Part shown: piece after piece, positions 22,648 to 34,800 of the stretch
How the letters are laid out: every line of letters begins with the position of its first letter
Numbering within the stretch: the first letter of the stretch is position 1
From: Trichostrongylus colubriformis
Lineage: Eukaryota > Nematoda > Chromadorea > Rhabditida > Trichostrongylidae
Reading direction: 5' to 3'
Length of the DNA: 64,000 nucleotides
NCBI GenBank assembly: GCA_963978905.1
Contig: OZ022256.1
Location: 8,539,501 to 8,603,500, forward strand
The notes under the pieces: generated by a model
The model's database searches: none
The model's input: only the letters and a program-made list of their open reading frames with translations
What the model was told of the DNA's origin: nothing
Translations under genes and position numbers: made by a program

Positions 22648-25527
22648 ATGTCCATTCTGCTGCAGACATTCGTGGAGTGTTTGCTGGCTTCCTTCTACAT
22701 ATTTGTAATGATCGTTATCGTCAGTTCTAAGGCGAAAGTATTCAAAAATTCATTTTTTTCGATATTTGTAGCTACAGGTAAGACATCAGCCTGTATCTCG
22801 CTATTGCGGTAAGCTTTGAAACAGTGCCAGACATCTGCCAGTATTTCCTGCTGAATGTACAAAAAACATAAGTCCCGTCTAGATTAAACGAAGGCTGAAG
22901 TTTGCTTCCCTGAGGTCAAGGAGGCTGCGTGAAGTGCAATCGGCGGTTAAAACCGTGCTGTGAGCGTTGACTGACACTGCATTTAGTGATACTTCTCTAG
23001 AGTGAGGTAGCTGAAGAACCTTTTCGCTTGATTAAAGGGGGTTTCCGTCGCGGATCGCGACGGTGGCCGCCGGGGGCATAGCGCTTTCCGGCCCATCCGC
23101 GTGCGGTTGCAACTGCGGCAGTGCTCCGCGCTCACGGTTGGCTCCGCCCTCTGTGGCTGAGACCAGTATAAAAGGCTGGTCGCCGACTATCAGTCGGTTT
23201 TCACCGGGCAACGCCATGATGCTGCTCGGGATCGGGGTGCGGTGCACCTTGGCTCTCGAGTAGTGGAGCGCTGGCAAATGAGTTGGCCCTGTCCACCCCT
23301 GCTCCCCGCCTGGGAGCAGCCATGTGGTTCAGGTCCCATTTCGGCACCGTCAGCCACATGGCCAAGAGGAAATGCCCGGATGGGGGTCTACTCCGTATAG
23401 CCAACTGATGGAGTCGTCCCAACTGAGGCGACTTGGGAGAGAAGGTAGCAGGTATGATGTTAGTACGTTGATAATAAATGTATTGTGTATGTTATATTGT
23501 GTTATGTCTTAAAACGTAGGATCTGTTCTTACAATGCATTTTGCTATTCTACTGTTGTGTGATATCTTGCCCCTAGGTCCTCGGGGTAGGTCCGCCGAGC
23601 CAGGAGCGGATGTCCTGGTGAGGCGTAGTGATCCGATGGGGCTCTGGCCCAGCAGGTCAGAGCGCCGGGAGTTTGAGAGCGGGTGTACCACCGATGATCG
23701 CACAAGACGAGTGGTCATCCGCGACAGTTTCTCAATAAAATTTTCTGGGAATATGGCATAGGTGAGGCAGAACGCAACTGTACTACCAAATCTGTACCGC
23801 CTCGGGATGAAATTATACCGGAACCTGCAAGCTACCTTTAACTTTTTTATACAGGCATTGCTGATGTCATTTCAATTCTATCGAGTTGTCTACTTCGACT
23901 GAACCGTGAATTGGATTTGGGTGAGGAATACAAACGGATTGTCCTGGTTGCTCAAGTAAGCACCGGCACGGCATATATTACCCATATGATTGGAAACATG
24001 GTCATAGCTATCAATCGATATTCTGCCATCTGCTTTATTCATCAATACGACAAGGTTACTCACGTTATTACATCATTTTTCATTTTTCCTATCCTTCATG
24101 TAGGTAATTCACCTATTCTCAATTCAGAAGAAGATTTGAAAATTTGATTGATTTTCTACCGATAAAAACTAAAATTCGACTGATAAATTGATAGGCTAGC
24201 TGCATGCTGGTCAAAGGGCATGGCTTCGTGATCATCTTAATAATGAAAAATATCGGAATTCCCGATGATGGAAGTGAATGAAAAGCTGTAAAGCACTAAC
24301 GACATTCTAAGATGAAGCCTGCTCTTTAGCCAGCACACAATGTGATGTGATGCGAAAAATTACTTTTAAAACATTTCTAGATATGGGCCAGAAAAAATGT
24401 ATGGATTATCGTAGTGGTTCAGTACGTGGTGGCTCTCAGTGCTTGTATCCATTTCATAGGATCGGATTTGATTTATACGCGGAAGCCCGACGGAACATCA
24501 ACTTACAAGGGGCTGGAAAAACAGACAGACCTGGTTAGTTTTTCCTAGAAAATTTTTGACAAATTTTCTTGTTAGTTGATGGACGAAACAGCCTTTTGTA
24601 AGGCTATCTTATACAAAAGTCCTGCGGCTTACGTGAATTTTCAGTTATAAATTTTGATATGTTGTTTGCAGATTGCAAGGTGCACTTATGTTGCATTTGC
24701 TATGGTCTACGCTTTTGTGGGTGTTTGCATAAACACAAGAATGCTTTTCGAGTGGCGAAAAATATCGCGGTCGAATATTGGACCAGAAACTAAGGCTCGC
24801 GAAAAGGTTAGAGAATTTCTGCTCCAAATCATGTTCGGCAAGTTTAGACAATAAGTTTCTAAAAAACACTCTATAGCCCATCAAAGCATGTTCCAAGAAG
24901 GTGGGGCGTCGAAGTCGCCTTTCAGCACTTTTCAGATTCCGAGGAAACAGGATTTTGAATAAAAAAATATTTGCACAATAATTTTGGCGAAAAATCTGCT
25001 TAATCTAATGGTTTTTGATTGGTACAATCAAAAGCGGAATTATGACCTGCCAAAATTAGGCAATGCAGGGCGACGGATAGTTTTGGGCGACCTAATATAA
25101 AAATAAGAATGTCGAGAAGTGGCCCTCTTCTTGAAACTTTTTTTCGACCTCGCGCAAGTTCACGAGCCTTATGGGCGGCAGTCCCAGATTGAGAGAACCA
25201 GTTAAGGCCAAAGTGAATAGGGGAATGACAGCCACCGGTCGCAGGTAAACAGACTTATGCAGCCTCCCAGCGAACTTCTGCAACACCCGCTTCGACCAGA
25301 CTACTTTCGAAGAGCGTGTCTTTGTAGCAAGTACTACTCAATACTCACTATTCAGGCTAGTTAAACAAGGGTTCAGACAGATCTCTGGTAACACTTCTAT
25401 TAAGAGTTTGCTGATGTACACAGTGATTGTATTCATTTCTACCATGCTGATGTGCTCGTTGCAAATTGTAGTTGGGATCGCTGTCTTTATTGGCAACGAC
25501 AGAGTCTTCATGTCGGCAATTGTACAG
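22648..25527 (+). CDS. Receptor B, unit 1: nematode 7TM chemoreceptor (Srg/Srv-like), last exon not found
   Basis: Five exons join in frame: 22648-22777 (ATG and TM1), 23855-24054 (TM2-TM3), 24381-24533 (TM4), 24672-24806 (TM5) and 25381-25527 (TM6), 255 codons with GT-AG boundaries throughout. The start ATG is three bases after TTTCTTTCAG, which fits a trans-splice or 5'-UTR acceptor. Landmarks are SFYIFVMIVIV in TM1, INRYSAICF after TM3, IWARKNVW before TM4, and a YTVIVFISTMLM run in TM6. Lengths of exons 2-4 equal those of receptor A. No convincing TM7 exon is visible: a Tc1-like element lies 52 bases after exon 5, and the plus frame at 27508-27600 is at best a weak candidate. Intron 1 holds a solo LTR. 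Function may be lost if TM7 is truly absent. Confidence 0.7.
23046..23726 (+). mobile_element. Solo LTR, 681 bp, probably BEL/Pao-type, in intron 1 of receptor B
   Basis: The insert is flanked by a perfect 5 bp duplication GTTTC (23041-23045, 23727-23731) and is missing from unit 2 near 59160. Its ends are inverted: CGTCGCGGAT at the left and ATCCGCGACA at the right, that is TG...CA with the left T changed to C. Internally it has TATAAAAGG (about 23166), an initiator-like TATCAGTCGG about 20 bases on, and AATAAA (about 23472) followed by a GT-rich stretch, the order expected for U3, R and polyadenylation. The left end folds as GTCGCG-GAT-CGCGAC, like the hairpin at the start of the BEL/Pao LTR at 48110. 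GC content is well above its surroundings. Confidence 0.8.
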
Positions 25528-25579
25528 GTCAGCCTATAATTTAAACATTCCAAGGCAAGATACAGTTAGAACGTAAATA

Positions 25580-27495
25580 CAGTGCGTTTCATAATTATAA
25601 GGTCACCCCTGAATTTCAGGTTTTCTCGACAACACTCCATTGAGGAATCTTTTCAGTCTCATAGACGGATTCCTCACCTGAAATAACCCCCGTGTTCGAT
25701 TTTTGGTAGCAGTCTCGTTTACCTTATGTTTTTAGGAGTATTTTTTGTTTTTTTGCACCGTTTCATAATTATAAGGTCACCCTGAAAAAAGAAAAAAGTT
25801 AAGGTCCCGGCAGGTCTGTGACGGTAGATTTGTCTTCCAAATACATCTTCGAGATACATATTCAATCGTCTTGTGGCTAGCTTCTATGTTCCAAGAGAAA
25901 AGCCCAGATTTGGGATTCTTGTGATGCTAGGCTCAGTTTGAGTGCCATTCCGAAAAGAATCGGAAGATACCTGTGCTCAGTTAGATGACATCTGAGAGAT
26001 TCAATGTCTTAAGATGTTTTTCAGGCTCTGGATTCCCTCGTGAGATTATTACCATTAACGAGGAAGGGATTGTGGGGGGCACTTCCTACAGCTCCTCCTC
26101 CATGGACCTGATTTGTTTGGAGTCAAACCATCTTTAGTCTGGAATCACAGCGTGTACAGCAGCGAGGAAGGAGCAAAAACATCACTGAAGAAATAATGAA
26201 GTAGATTCCGAGGCCTACAGCACACCATAGGGCGGAACGACTTCAATTCATAAAGTTGTTCTTGAGCCACGGAATGAACGGAACTGTATTTGTATGGCAG
26301 TTGCACCCTGCATGCGAATAATTCCATCCGAATTGTACTTTTGAGTCTGAAAATACTCTATTTGTATGGTGCAGACGGGTAGAGGTAGTACTAGCTTGGT
26401 CTGGGAAGTGCGTCGATCTAGCGGAGCCTCGGCAATTTTTCTGGGAGAAGGGTGATGGCCTGAGTGGTTTTCGGCAATGAGGCTGCATTGAACCTTGTCT
26501 TCGAAACCTGTAGAATGGACTCCAGAGGCTGCTAAAAGATCCTACGAAGAAATCAACTGCCTTTTGGAGCCGACCGGCTCTTCATAATTGTGTCTAACAG
26601 CATGACAAGGCTGTTGTTCACGTAGGTCATTCAACGGAATCGTGGTTAAAGTTCTGAAATACGGACCTCCAGCAATAGATAACATGCATTCTTGGTCTCA
26701 GCTCTATTGGGGAGACCTGGAAGACATCGCCACAAAAATATTTACCCCAATAATCGCCAGTTCTAGGAAGCAAAGCTGCTGAAACAGGCAATTGTTGAAG
26801 ACTGGAACAATATCTGTGGTAAGGCTCTTCGAAATTTCCTTTCTACTTCCCCAAGCGGCTGGTTGATGTCGTTCTTAATCAGGAGGGAACCATAGATTAT
26901 GAGATCCTTCGAATGCGCTGTTAACTCTAACAAATCTCCTCTTTCTTCGGAGTGACCTTATAATTATGAAACGGCACGAAAATCAGAAAATATTTATAGA
27001 AAAATCGGGCTATAAGGTAATGTCATCAAAACTAGTATGCAAGGGTTTTCTGTGGTGGGGAATCTGTAAAAAATACTTAAAAATTTTTTGGCTGGCTGTG
27101 TGTTCTGAAAACCGGAAATTTGGGGGTGACCTTATAATTATGAAACGCACTGTATCTGTGGTAAGGCTCTTCGAAATTTCGTTTCTACTTCCCCAAATCG
27201 GCTAGTTAATGTCGCTATTAAACAGGAGGGAACCATAGATTATGAGCTCCTTCGCATGCGCTGTTAATTCTAGCAAATCTTCTCTTTCTTCGGGGTGACC
27301 TTATAATTATGAAACGGCACAAAAACCAGAAAATATTCATAGAAAAATCGGGCTAAAAGGTAATGTCATCAAAACTAGTATGGAAGGGTTTTCTGTGGTG
27401 GGGAATCTGTAAAAAATACTTAAAAAATTTTCCGCTGGCTGTGTGTTCTGAAAACCGAAAATTTGGGGGTGACCTTATAATTATGAAACGCACTG
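25580..27495 (+). mobile_element. Tc1-like transposon with duplicated right end
   Basis: The left terminus CAGTGCGTTTCATAATTATA (25580) is inverted at the right as TATAATTATGAAACGCACTG (27476-27495), both next to TA. Plus-strand remnants of a Tc1-type transposase are visible: YWGDLEDIATKI (the usual LWGDL motif, about 26725-26760) and PKRLVDVVLNQEGTIDY (the usual C-terminus, near 26850-26905), with DWNNI between. Frames are broken. The last 342 bp, including a right terminus, occur twice (26811-27152 and 27153-27495). The element lies just after the TM6 exon of receptor B. Unit 2 has no trace of it near 60780-60860. Confidence 0.8.
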
Positions 27496-28769
27496 TAGTT
27501 CTGTATCGTGTTGTTCCAAGGCAAATTCATGATTTTCTTGGCCAAATGGCTAGCATCTCAAGATGGACGCAGAAAAACATTGCTGAAAACAAAAAAACAT
27601 CGCCGCATCGTGCGCGTTGCTGGGCTGCCGCGCACGATGGAATCTAACGTTCCTCGATGGAAACTAGCCTGGAGAGGAGACTTCGCTCGATGGTATCACT
27701 CATGATTCGAGGATATCATTTGTATCTCTCTGCTGACGTTACCTCGACCATAGAAATTTCTGACTTATCTCGTCTTATCGCAACGGCTGGGGAGCCTCCT
27801 TTGCCACGTTGGGAAAAGCTCCGTTCAAAGCCAAGTGTGGTCCTAGTGAGTAGGCAGGAAGGGAGGGGGGAGGGTTACAGCGAGTTTGATGTCGTGATGA
27901 GATGTATTTTATGGCAGCGGAAAAAGGGTGAGGCCTGGACAGTCACCTGAGTATCTATCTGCCCCACCGAGTTATGGCCCTGATTTGATTATCGCAGAGT
28001 ATGCTTTCGAACGGCTTGAACTGGCTTGCCTTTGCTATATTTGACATCTGTTATTGCGCGGTTCTTTGATGGTATTAGCGGGAAGACCGGACAGAGATGT
28101 CGAGGACGGAACATGGGAGCAGAGAAACAAGCTAGAGTTACAAGCGGACCGCTTGGTTTTTGCTGCTCCGATTATCCACATTCAATGGATTGTGATCTGA
28201 CGTCAATAATTTCTATTCGAGTGATGGTAGCGCTTCGATGACTAGTCGCTTTCCGCAAGAAGGAAATGAGTCTACTCGTGGAGAGATCAGGGTCACTCTA
28301 ATCATAGCTAGGTGTGCTTTTGAGGCAAATGATCGAGTGATTAACTTCTTGCATAGGAAGAGTGATTAACTTCTTGCACAGGAAGAGCTCTGCGGATCAA
28401 GTGCAGAATAGGGAATGCGGCTCCCTTGATAAGTCATAGCAGGACGCATCTGAGGGTTATATAAAAAATAAAGGATAGAAGGATAAGGTGTAAGCGTTTA
28501 TTGATCGCCGTGCATTGCTGTTCCTTTCAGGATAGTGGTGTAAGAAGAATGCGATTTGGCCTGAACAGTAACGGTTTGGTAAACGAGTCTCATACAGATT
28601 AGCTAAGGGTCTGGGGGTCTGGTACTGAACCATCCACGTCGAAGTGATGCATAGCTTAGTTAGTCTATGCGGACGTTGATTCGGGATTTGAATCTCACAT
28701 TATGGAAGGGAGTGTGCGCATTGTCTGTAACCACACCACTCGTCAGTAAAAATATAAAAAAGCGGCACA
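27496..28769. other. Junction of unit 1 and unit 2, no gene recognised
   Basis: The sequence runs without a break from the end of unit 1 into unit 2. It matches 60870-62700 apart from the mariner at 61198-61872. A 25 bp tandem duplication of GTGATTAACTTCTTGCAYAG occurs near 28341-28390. Open frames at 27363-27950 are not conserved in unit 2. Confidence 0.5.
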
Positions 28770-29652
28770 GGCGATTGTTTTTCCTTTGTATGCCAACACG
28801 AGGTTAGTTGTGGAACCTTTATTGGCGCTGCAATAAACCGCAGTATTGTTCGAGCACAGTTTCAAAATGATGTTGTCTTAGTAAATATCCCTAACGACAA
28901 CATTGAACGACAACTTGTTCGCAACAGACTGTAAGACAAGCAGTGTATATGCCAAACTGCATTATTTGTCCTTACGGGAAGCCAGAAGATTGTGATAGGG
29001 CTTGCGTTATTTATGAGCTTCAATGTAGGTCTCGTAACAGTACATATATTGGAGAAAAGGGAAGAGTACTGGCTGTACGCGTCAAAGAACATCTAGCTGG
29101 GAAAAGGCGTGGTATTAGAACAACCCCACTTGGCAAGCATAAAGTTGAGGGACATAATGGAAGTGACTTTGATGTTATGTGCTCTATTTTGGCGCATGAG
29201 ACGGAAGTTTTGTCACGAAAAGTGTTAGAATCATTCTGGATTTCTACAAGAAAGCCACGAATGAATAACCGAAACGAGTGTCTTTCGATTGGCAATGAAC
29301 TCCTGCCTTTCGTATCTGAGTGCGAGTTACAGTAAAGGCGACGTACGCGGTAGTAGTTTCTGCCGTATAAGGAACATCGAGTCAAGAAAGACTCATTCGC
29401 CCTCACTGACACATGTGATTGAGGCGTGAGTTGCTGCTCCGCTGGTGGAATCTTGGGTGAATCTGTTGCTTTATTACCGGGTTGTCCGAGAGCGATCTTG
29501 GAACGACGTCGGAAACGCTAGAGAGGTGGCGCTTGTTCAGATACTTTACAAATCAGGGCTCTAAAGAAGACGAGAAGGTCAACACGTTAGGCCAGTAAAG
29601 GTTCCACAATTAACCTCGTGTTGGCATAAAAAGGAAAAACAATCGACAACTA
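28770..29652 (+). mobile_element. Penelope-like element remnant with GIY-YIG ORF and inverted ends
   Basis: The frame at 28943-29335 (130 codons) carries the PLE GIY-YIG endonuclease: CIICPYGKPEDC, then a VIYELQC/TYIGEKGR pair separated as in the family, RVKEHLAGKRRG, GHNGSDFDV, and a C-terminal ESFWISTRKPRMN. Terminal arms are inverted: 28772-28838 (CGATTGTTTTTCC, TGCCAACACGAGGTTA) against 29587-29645. The upstream RT part is almost entirely deleted, and the LVRNRL linker is in another frame. Units 1 and 3 lack it. Near the right arm (29568-29594) is a decayed hammerhead-like motif. Confidence 0.8.
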
Positions 29653-30137
29653 TGCCGAGGTTTCAACAAAGGAGAATAGGGAGCTATTAGAAGACGTGCC
29701 GTCAATTACAAGCAATTCTAGGAACGATGTTTATCATTATATTTACAGCTTCTCTGGGTGAACTACATCATGGTTAGCATACCGCCTTTTTCACTACTTC
29801 TTCTCTCTTCCGATCTTCGAAGCAGAATTTTCGAACTTTTCTGCATCAAAAAACTAAAAAATCAGGTTACCAGCACTGTGTCCGTTTTCTAGAGCATTAG
29901 CCTGCCTCAGAAACACTGAATCAAGGTATTTTTTACATTAGCCACTTGCTCGTAAATAACTCGAAATGAAGTGGGTGTATGAGTTAAATATACATTGTTT
30001 CCTTTGTCACGCCCTTAACATACGGTAACCAACTCCTGTATATCGTTGTGCTCAACTTTCGTGCTGTCGCCCGCGGCGAATAACAGTTTCCAGGCGATTG
30101 CGAGTGATCCTTTTGAAGTTTTATGCCCGTATTATTA
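29653..30137. other. Non-coding stretch shared by all three units
   Basis: Matches about 780-1170 and 62760-63160. No conserved open frame or known signal was recognised. Confidence 0.5.
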
Positions 30138-30919
30138 GGTTGAGTCGATATGGCTCGGACGAATGGTAGTGACGGTTTTTAGAGATGTTAACGCTGCAAA
30201 GAGTTAACGAAAATGGACGCGCGAGGTACCGTTGGAATGACTACAAAAAGCTCCTCGATGTTCAGTCAAACAGTCACTCCAAACTAGTTTCATTCCGCCA
30301 CCATGCCGCACGATGTCAAGCCGTCCAGAGACCACATCCGCAACGTCATACTCTTTCTATCGCTATTTGGCCAAGAACCCGCAGATATCGAAGGCGCCTA
30401 AAGGAACTTTACAGGGAGCATGCCCACGCCAGAAGTACAGTGTACTTGTGGCACTCAAAGTTTGCGTGGGGCGACAATTCCATCAAAGACAAAGACCGCA
30501 TTTGGTGGAGCGTACACGGCGTAGAGTATTGGGAGCTGCTCGATGAAGGTACAACAGTATCCCCGTCATCTACGCTCTTCAATTACGAGAATTGAAAGCA
30601 AATGTCCAAAATTCGCAACGGCCGCGGTTACATTCCCCGAACCTGGTCCCTTCAGATTCCCCCTTTTCTCCCACGTCCAACGCCGCCTGGGCGACCAAGA
30701 CTCCAAAACTCGCGAGGACGTCAAGAAGGCACTCGAGAACTTCTTCGAGGCCCAGCCTCCGACCTCGTGGAGCAAGGGCATCCACAATCTGCCTAACCTG
30801 TGGCAGAAGGTCATCGATAAAGATGGAGCATATTTCAAGTAAACCCCAGTTGTTGGTAAAAAGTTGTACGATTACAATAAAATTTGTCAATTTGTCCGAT
30901 TAGTATTGACTCAACTCAA
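30138..30919 (+). mobile_element. Mariner element with internally deleted transposase
   Basis: The ends are inverted imperfectly (TTGAGTCGATA with TCGGACGAAT at left; the complement of ATTTGTCCGATTAG with TATTGACTCAA at right), next to TA. Units 1 and 3 lack it. Plus frames give an N-terminal helix-turn-helix fragment (ARSTVYLWHSKFAWGD, in 30185-30595) and the C-terminal end typical of mariner transposases (DVKKALENFFEAQ, then IHNLPNLWQKVIDKDGAYF, in 30543-30842). The catalytic core between them is missing, so it is non-autonomous. Confidence 0.8.
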
Positions 30920-31821
30920 TAATTATTTACTCGTAAGATCGTTATCATGCTATTGTTACTGTTTCCTTTCCTTGCATGTTACCATTGTCTTGTACAGGAG
31001 TCTGTTCTACATTGTTAAAAGTATTTCGATTGTTTCTTGGTGTTTAAGGTGTTAGAAGTGTTATGTGTTTGACTGTGTATTTCTTTATATTTTAGGTGCT
31101 ACCGCAGTGAGATTATCGTGGTTCGATCTAGTTATTATGGGAAAACCCATACAGTAGTGGTCAAAAGTTTAGATACCTTTGAATTTTCAACCTCCCTCGA
31201 TCAAGAAACGATCGACTTGTCTCAAATTCACAAAATAGGCATAAAATTATGTGAACACGATGTGTTACGACGTTCTTTGAGTGTGGAAATTTCAAGTGAG
31301 GAAAAAATTGTTTATTCCTGAAAGGACACGTCAGAAGTTTGGACGTCAGAAATTGCACGCTCGCGTAATCGATTGTATTAACGGTCACAAAGTATGTAGT
31401 GTCTGATGAGCTCCAGCTCGAAAGCTTATTCAGTGCAAGGCTGAACTTTCGATTCAAAATAATCGAATTTTACAGAGCAACCGTTTCAAATCAACAGTGA
31501 ACATCAGCAAATTACGGAAATTGTTACAACGAAAAAATACATTAGCATGTGAAGGGAACGATCCGAAAAATCACACAAGAAAACTAATTTGACGTGCTCT
31601 AAGTCACTACTTGAAGAAGTGTCTGTGTGCATGCTCTGGAGAACATAGCGTAACATGGAGCTGACAAACACGTCACCCATTTTTTTTTGCAACTAAAAGG
31701 TTCCCTTATCGTAATCGTACACCCAAAATACATGCTATCCTTTCTACATGATAAGAGCACCTACCTTGAAAAAGGAATGAGCATATGAAACGGAAGAGAG
31801 ATACATACAATGGAGGAACTG
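30920..31821. other. Non-coding stretch, unit 2
   Basis: Aligns with about 1170-1850 of unit 1 and with the end of unit 3. Nothing was recognised. Confidence 0.5.
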
Positions 31822-34800
31822 CTACTTTTTTTGATTAGTAGAGCCTCGAATGCTAAACACCGCCACGGCAGTAGCAGCACCGCCTTCAATTTTTCTCTTT
31901 CTAAAGAGGCGTAATATGCTCTGACGAAGATCCGATGAAAGGAGAGTCAGGGAGAGCGGGGGTATGCTCAGCATGGCGTCATTTATCCAGTAGAACTGTA
32001 AAATTCCAGTTGAGGACAATATTCTCATTGAGGGGTATTGAAAACGATGGTCTTGCTTATGATCAGGAGTTCCATGATGCTGACTGGAGCCATTACGCTT
32101 GTATCAAACGGTTTTTCTTCCGTAATCTCCTGTCATTGAGGCTTATGCATGCAATTATTGAATCTCGCTCAGGAGTTTTGATATCTTGCGTGATTTACAG
32201 GATGAAGGTGGAACCCAAAATCGTTCAGAAGAGTAGCGATGAGGATCCATGCTCTCCGATTACAAGAGGATCGGATCATGACGGGACATCACCACGGCAA
32301 ATCCTTTCGATTATCCTGGCTCCGACTAGCATGCAGTGATGCGGAGTACCATACCGAAAAACGCAAGTAGCCTCTAATTCAGTTTGAGGGGTAGAATGAT
32401 GGTCAGCTCAGTCCAATCTCATTAAGCTCACTATGTAGTTATGTCGTAACTTTCTGCATTTCTATACGACGACAAATGTGAAGCAAACGTACTTGTTTAC
32501 TCGCCCATAGATATAAGGTGTCATTATAACCGAGCGAAGCGATTCCTCTGACGAATTGTTGTGAGCAGCTCAACATTGTAAAAAGAAACACAAGAAGAGT
32601 GTATAAAAAAAGGCCCTGAATCCATTAATTGGTGGCATGTGAAGTGGTGAAATGAAATAATATCACTTCCACCTTCTCGTGCTTTCGATTGGTTGGACCA
32701 CTTGAAAAATGGTTTACTTTGGACATTCTGTGCCATTCGATAAGCATTCTTGCATTGAGAGTCACACTTACTACCGAATAAATCGCACAAGCTCCAATAT
32801 AAGTACACCTGACAAGCTGTAATTTTTCATTACTTAGCATTATTGATATGTGACCTCACATATATTTTTTGACAGCTCGGCAAATTTCCGCAAATTACTG
32901 TTTTGATTATTTTCGATGCACGAATTACGGCGAAATTAGCTTTGGATTATTATTCTATCGATCCTGTGTGTGTGACGAAATCCAAGCCTTCTCGGGTAAA
33001 ATGGATTCTTCCCACCACTTCGATTTATGAATATCTCTCAAGGTAGTTGGTGCGCTGAAGCAGTCTTCTTCAGCTTGACGGTGCTATCCCCTTTATAGGG
33101 GAATGACGATTGCTCACTCCTTCTCCGTTCAGTCAGGTGAGCACTGAACGTAAAGAATGACCACGTCGTATCAGCATACGTATTTCTTTTCCTTCGAGTT
33201 GAGCTGCGCATTCTATTTCCATGGATAAAGTCAGTTACATGGAAAACAGGGGCCCGAAAAACTTATCTATGGCGAAATTCCCGTCGGAAAGAGCGCCCCG
33301 AGCTGTAGAATTAGCGTAACTGTCAGCACTTGATGCCTTTGGATGACAGATCCCACCTCCAGCCGACGTGATCCCTGACTGGCTACGTTGGGAGTGGCTA
33401 AGGAGATGCGACAGAGTTGAAGGTGTCGCGGCGCGCATTCTCAGTTTGCGTTCAAACTCCAGAAATGAGATGTTGCAGTATTTCCGAATATCTCTTCGTG
33501 TTTACAACTTGGCAACATGCCAGTGAAAGACTAATCGGAATTTCTTTTCACGAAGTTCTTCATCCTCGTATTACTAAGAATCTCGACTTCCCTAATCCCT
33601 ACATTATTCATTATTTGCCCGAATTTTCCCTATCGCTGTCTTCTGAAACACTGTCCAGCCAACTGACCACATCAACGTGCCGTTCGTATCCTCTCAGTAT
33701 GGTTGTTCCATCGTCGTTATGAATATACACTAACTTTGTTGTCAATACATATACAGAGCAACAAAAGCTCACAACATACTGAATCTCTACAGCGGTCCAG
33801 AGGTTCCTTCTTATCCAAAGCTGCAAGAAACTATACCAAATTTTAACTTTCTCTTCCATACCAAACAGAATCATGATCAATCAATGTATGGCTTCCAGTA
33901 ACATAAGCTTACGAAATCATTGTTTTTGACAAACCACTAACTGCGTCGTATCTTTGCATAAGGCAAATAGCGGCATATCGATTGACAGTTATGAACATAT
34001 TTCCAAGCATATGCGCAACGAAGCTCACACCGCTTGCAAATGCCAAATATAATACGACGTACTGGAATTCTTCACCCAGACCCAATTCACGATTCAGTCG
34101 CAGAAGAACATTCGAGAGAAGCGAAGTTACGTCAGCTATGCCTGGACTAAGTTAAAAATCATCATATAACAAAGTGCAGTGTTCAACAAATAAAAATGTT
34201 GAACATTCAGTTAATCATGACACATTGGAACAGCACAATATTGAAGTTCAATGTATAAATTTTCCCAGCACTTGGAGTAGAACTTGCCGTAAGAAATGGA
34301 TCATCCATCACCTGTTCACAAATCAGCAACTGGATGTTAGGAGAGCGACGATGAGCTGAGCAAGCTCGCAGCCAGGTGAGCTGTAGTGCTAACATATAAA
34401 AATTGTTCGATCCCCTTGACAGCATGTGCACTTCTTCTGGTGGACTCATTGTTGGGAATTGTCGCCTTTCGAGTTTCCCCAATAAATTATCTAAGCTGTT
34501 GAGCTTTTGATCAAGACACCGTTCCAACTTTTTCACAGTGGTATGATGCAATCGGTGTTAGGGTACTCTACTGCGATTGAAGGCTACCGTGTAGGGTATG
34601 TGCCATTAGGAGAAGATATTGGCATAGCGGCATCCGGGGTAAGACGGGAATGGTGCGAGCTAAATTTTCCGTTGTTTTGTCGTAATGCGATTACAGTCAT
34701 CATGCTGTATGTCGTTAGGCGCAGCTCCTTGCGGTCAATTTACCAATGGGGCGCAAGGGTTATAGCTGTGATCTCAACGCCGACCATCCGACGCATCTTC

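Larger units (their letters stand above)
1..28044. repeat. Tandem segmental duplication, unit 1 (left edge cut by the window)
   Basis: The bases at the window start recur at 28045 and at 62127 in the same orientation, and collinear similarity continues across the unit: receptor A exons, the region around 780-1030, the short ORF near 8621, the region near 9300, the region near 15600 and the receptor B exons all have counterparts in unit 2. The join from unit 1 into unit 2 is seamless, so the true left boundary of the repeat is unknown. Similarity is high but interrupted by substitutions, small indels and unit-specific transposon insertions. Confidence 0.9.

Noticed and set aside
23063..23263. 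GC-rich overlapping frames on both strands
   Set aside because: Explained by the GC-rich solo LTR; no protein similarity recognised.
23600..23700. tRNA-like internal promoter (TGGCCCAGCAGG) suggesting a SINE
   Set aside because: No proper B box or tRNA fold follows, and the segment lies inside an insert with LTR ends, TATA box, polyadenylation signal and 5 bp target duplication.
26243..26488. Minus-strand frame with CHTNTVPFI read as transposase
   Set aside because: The better-supported transposase remnants of this Tc1-like element (YWGDLEDIATKI and its C-terminus) are on the plus strand.
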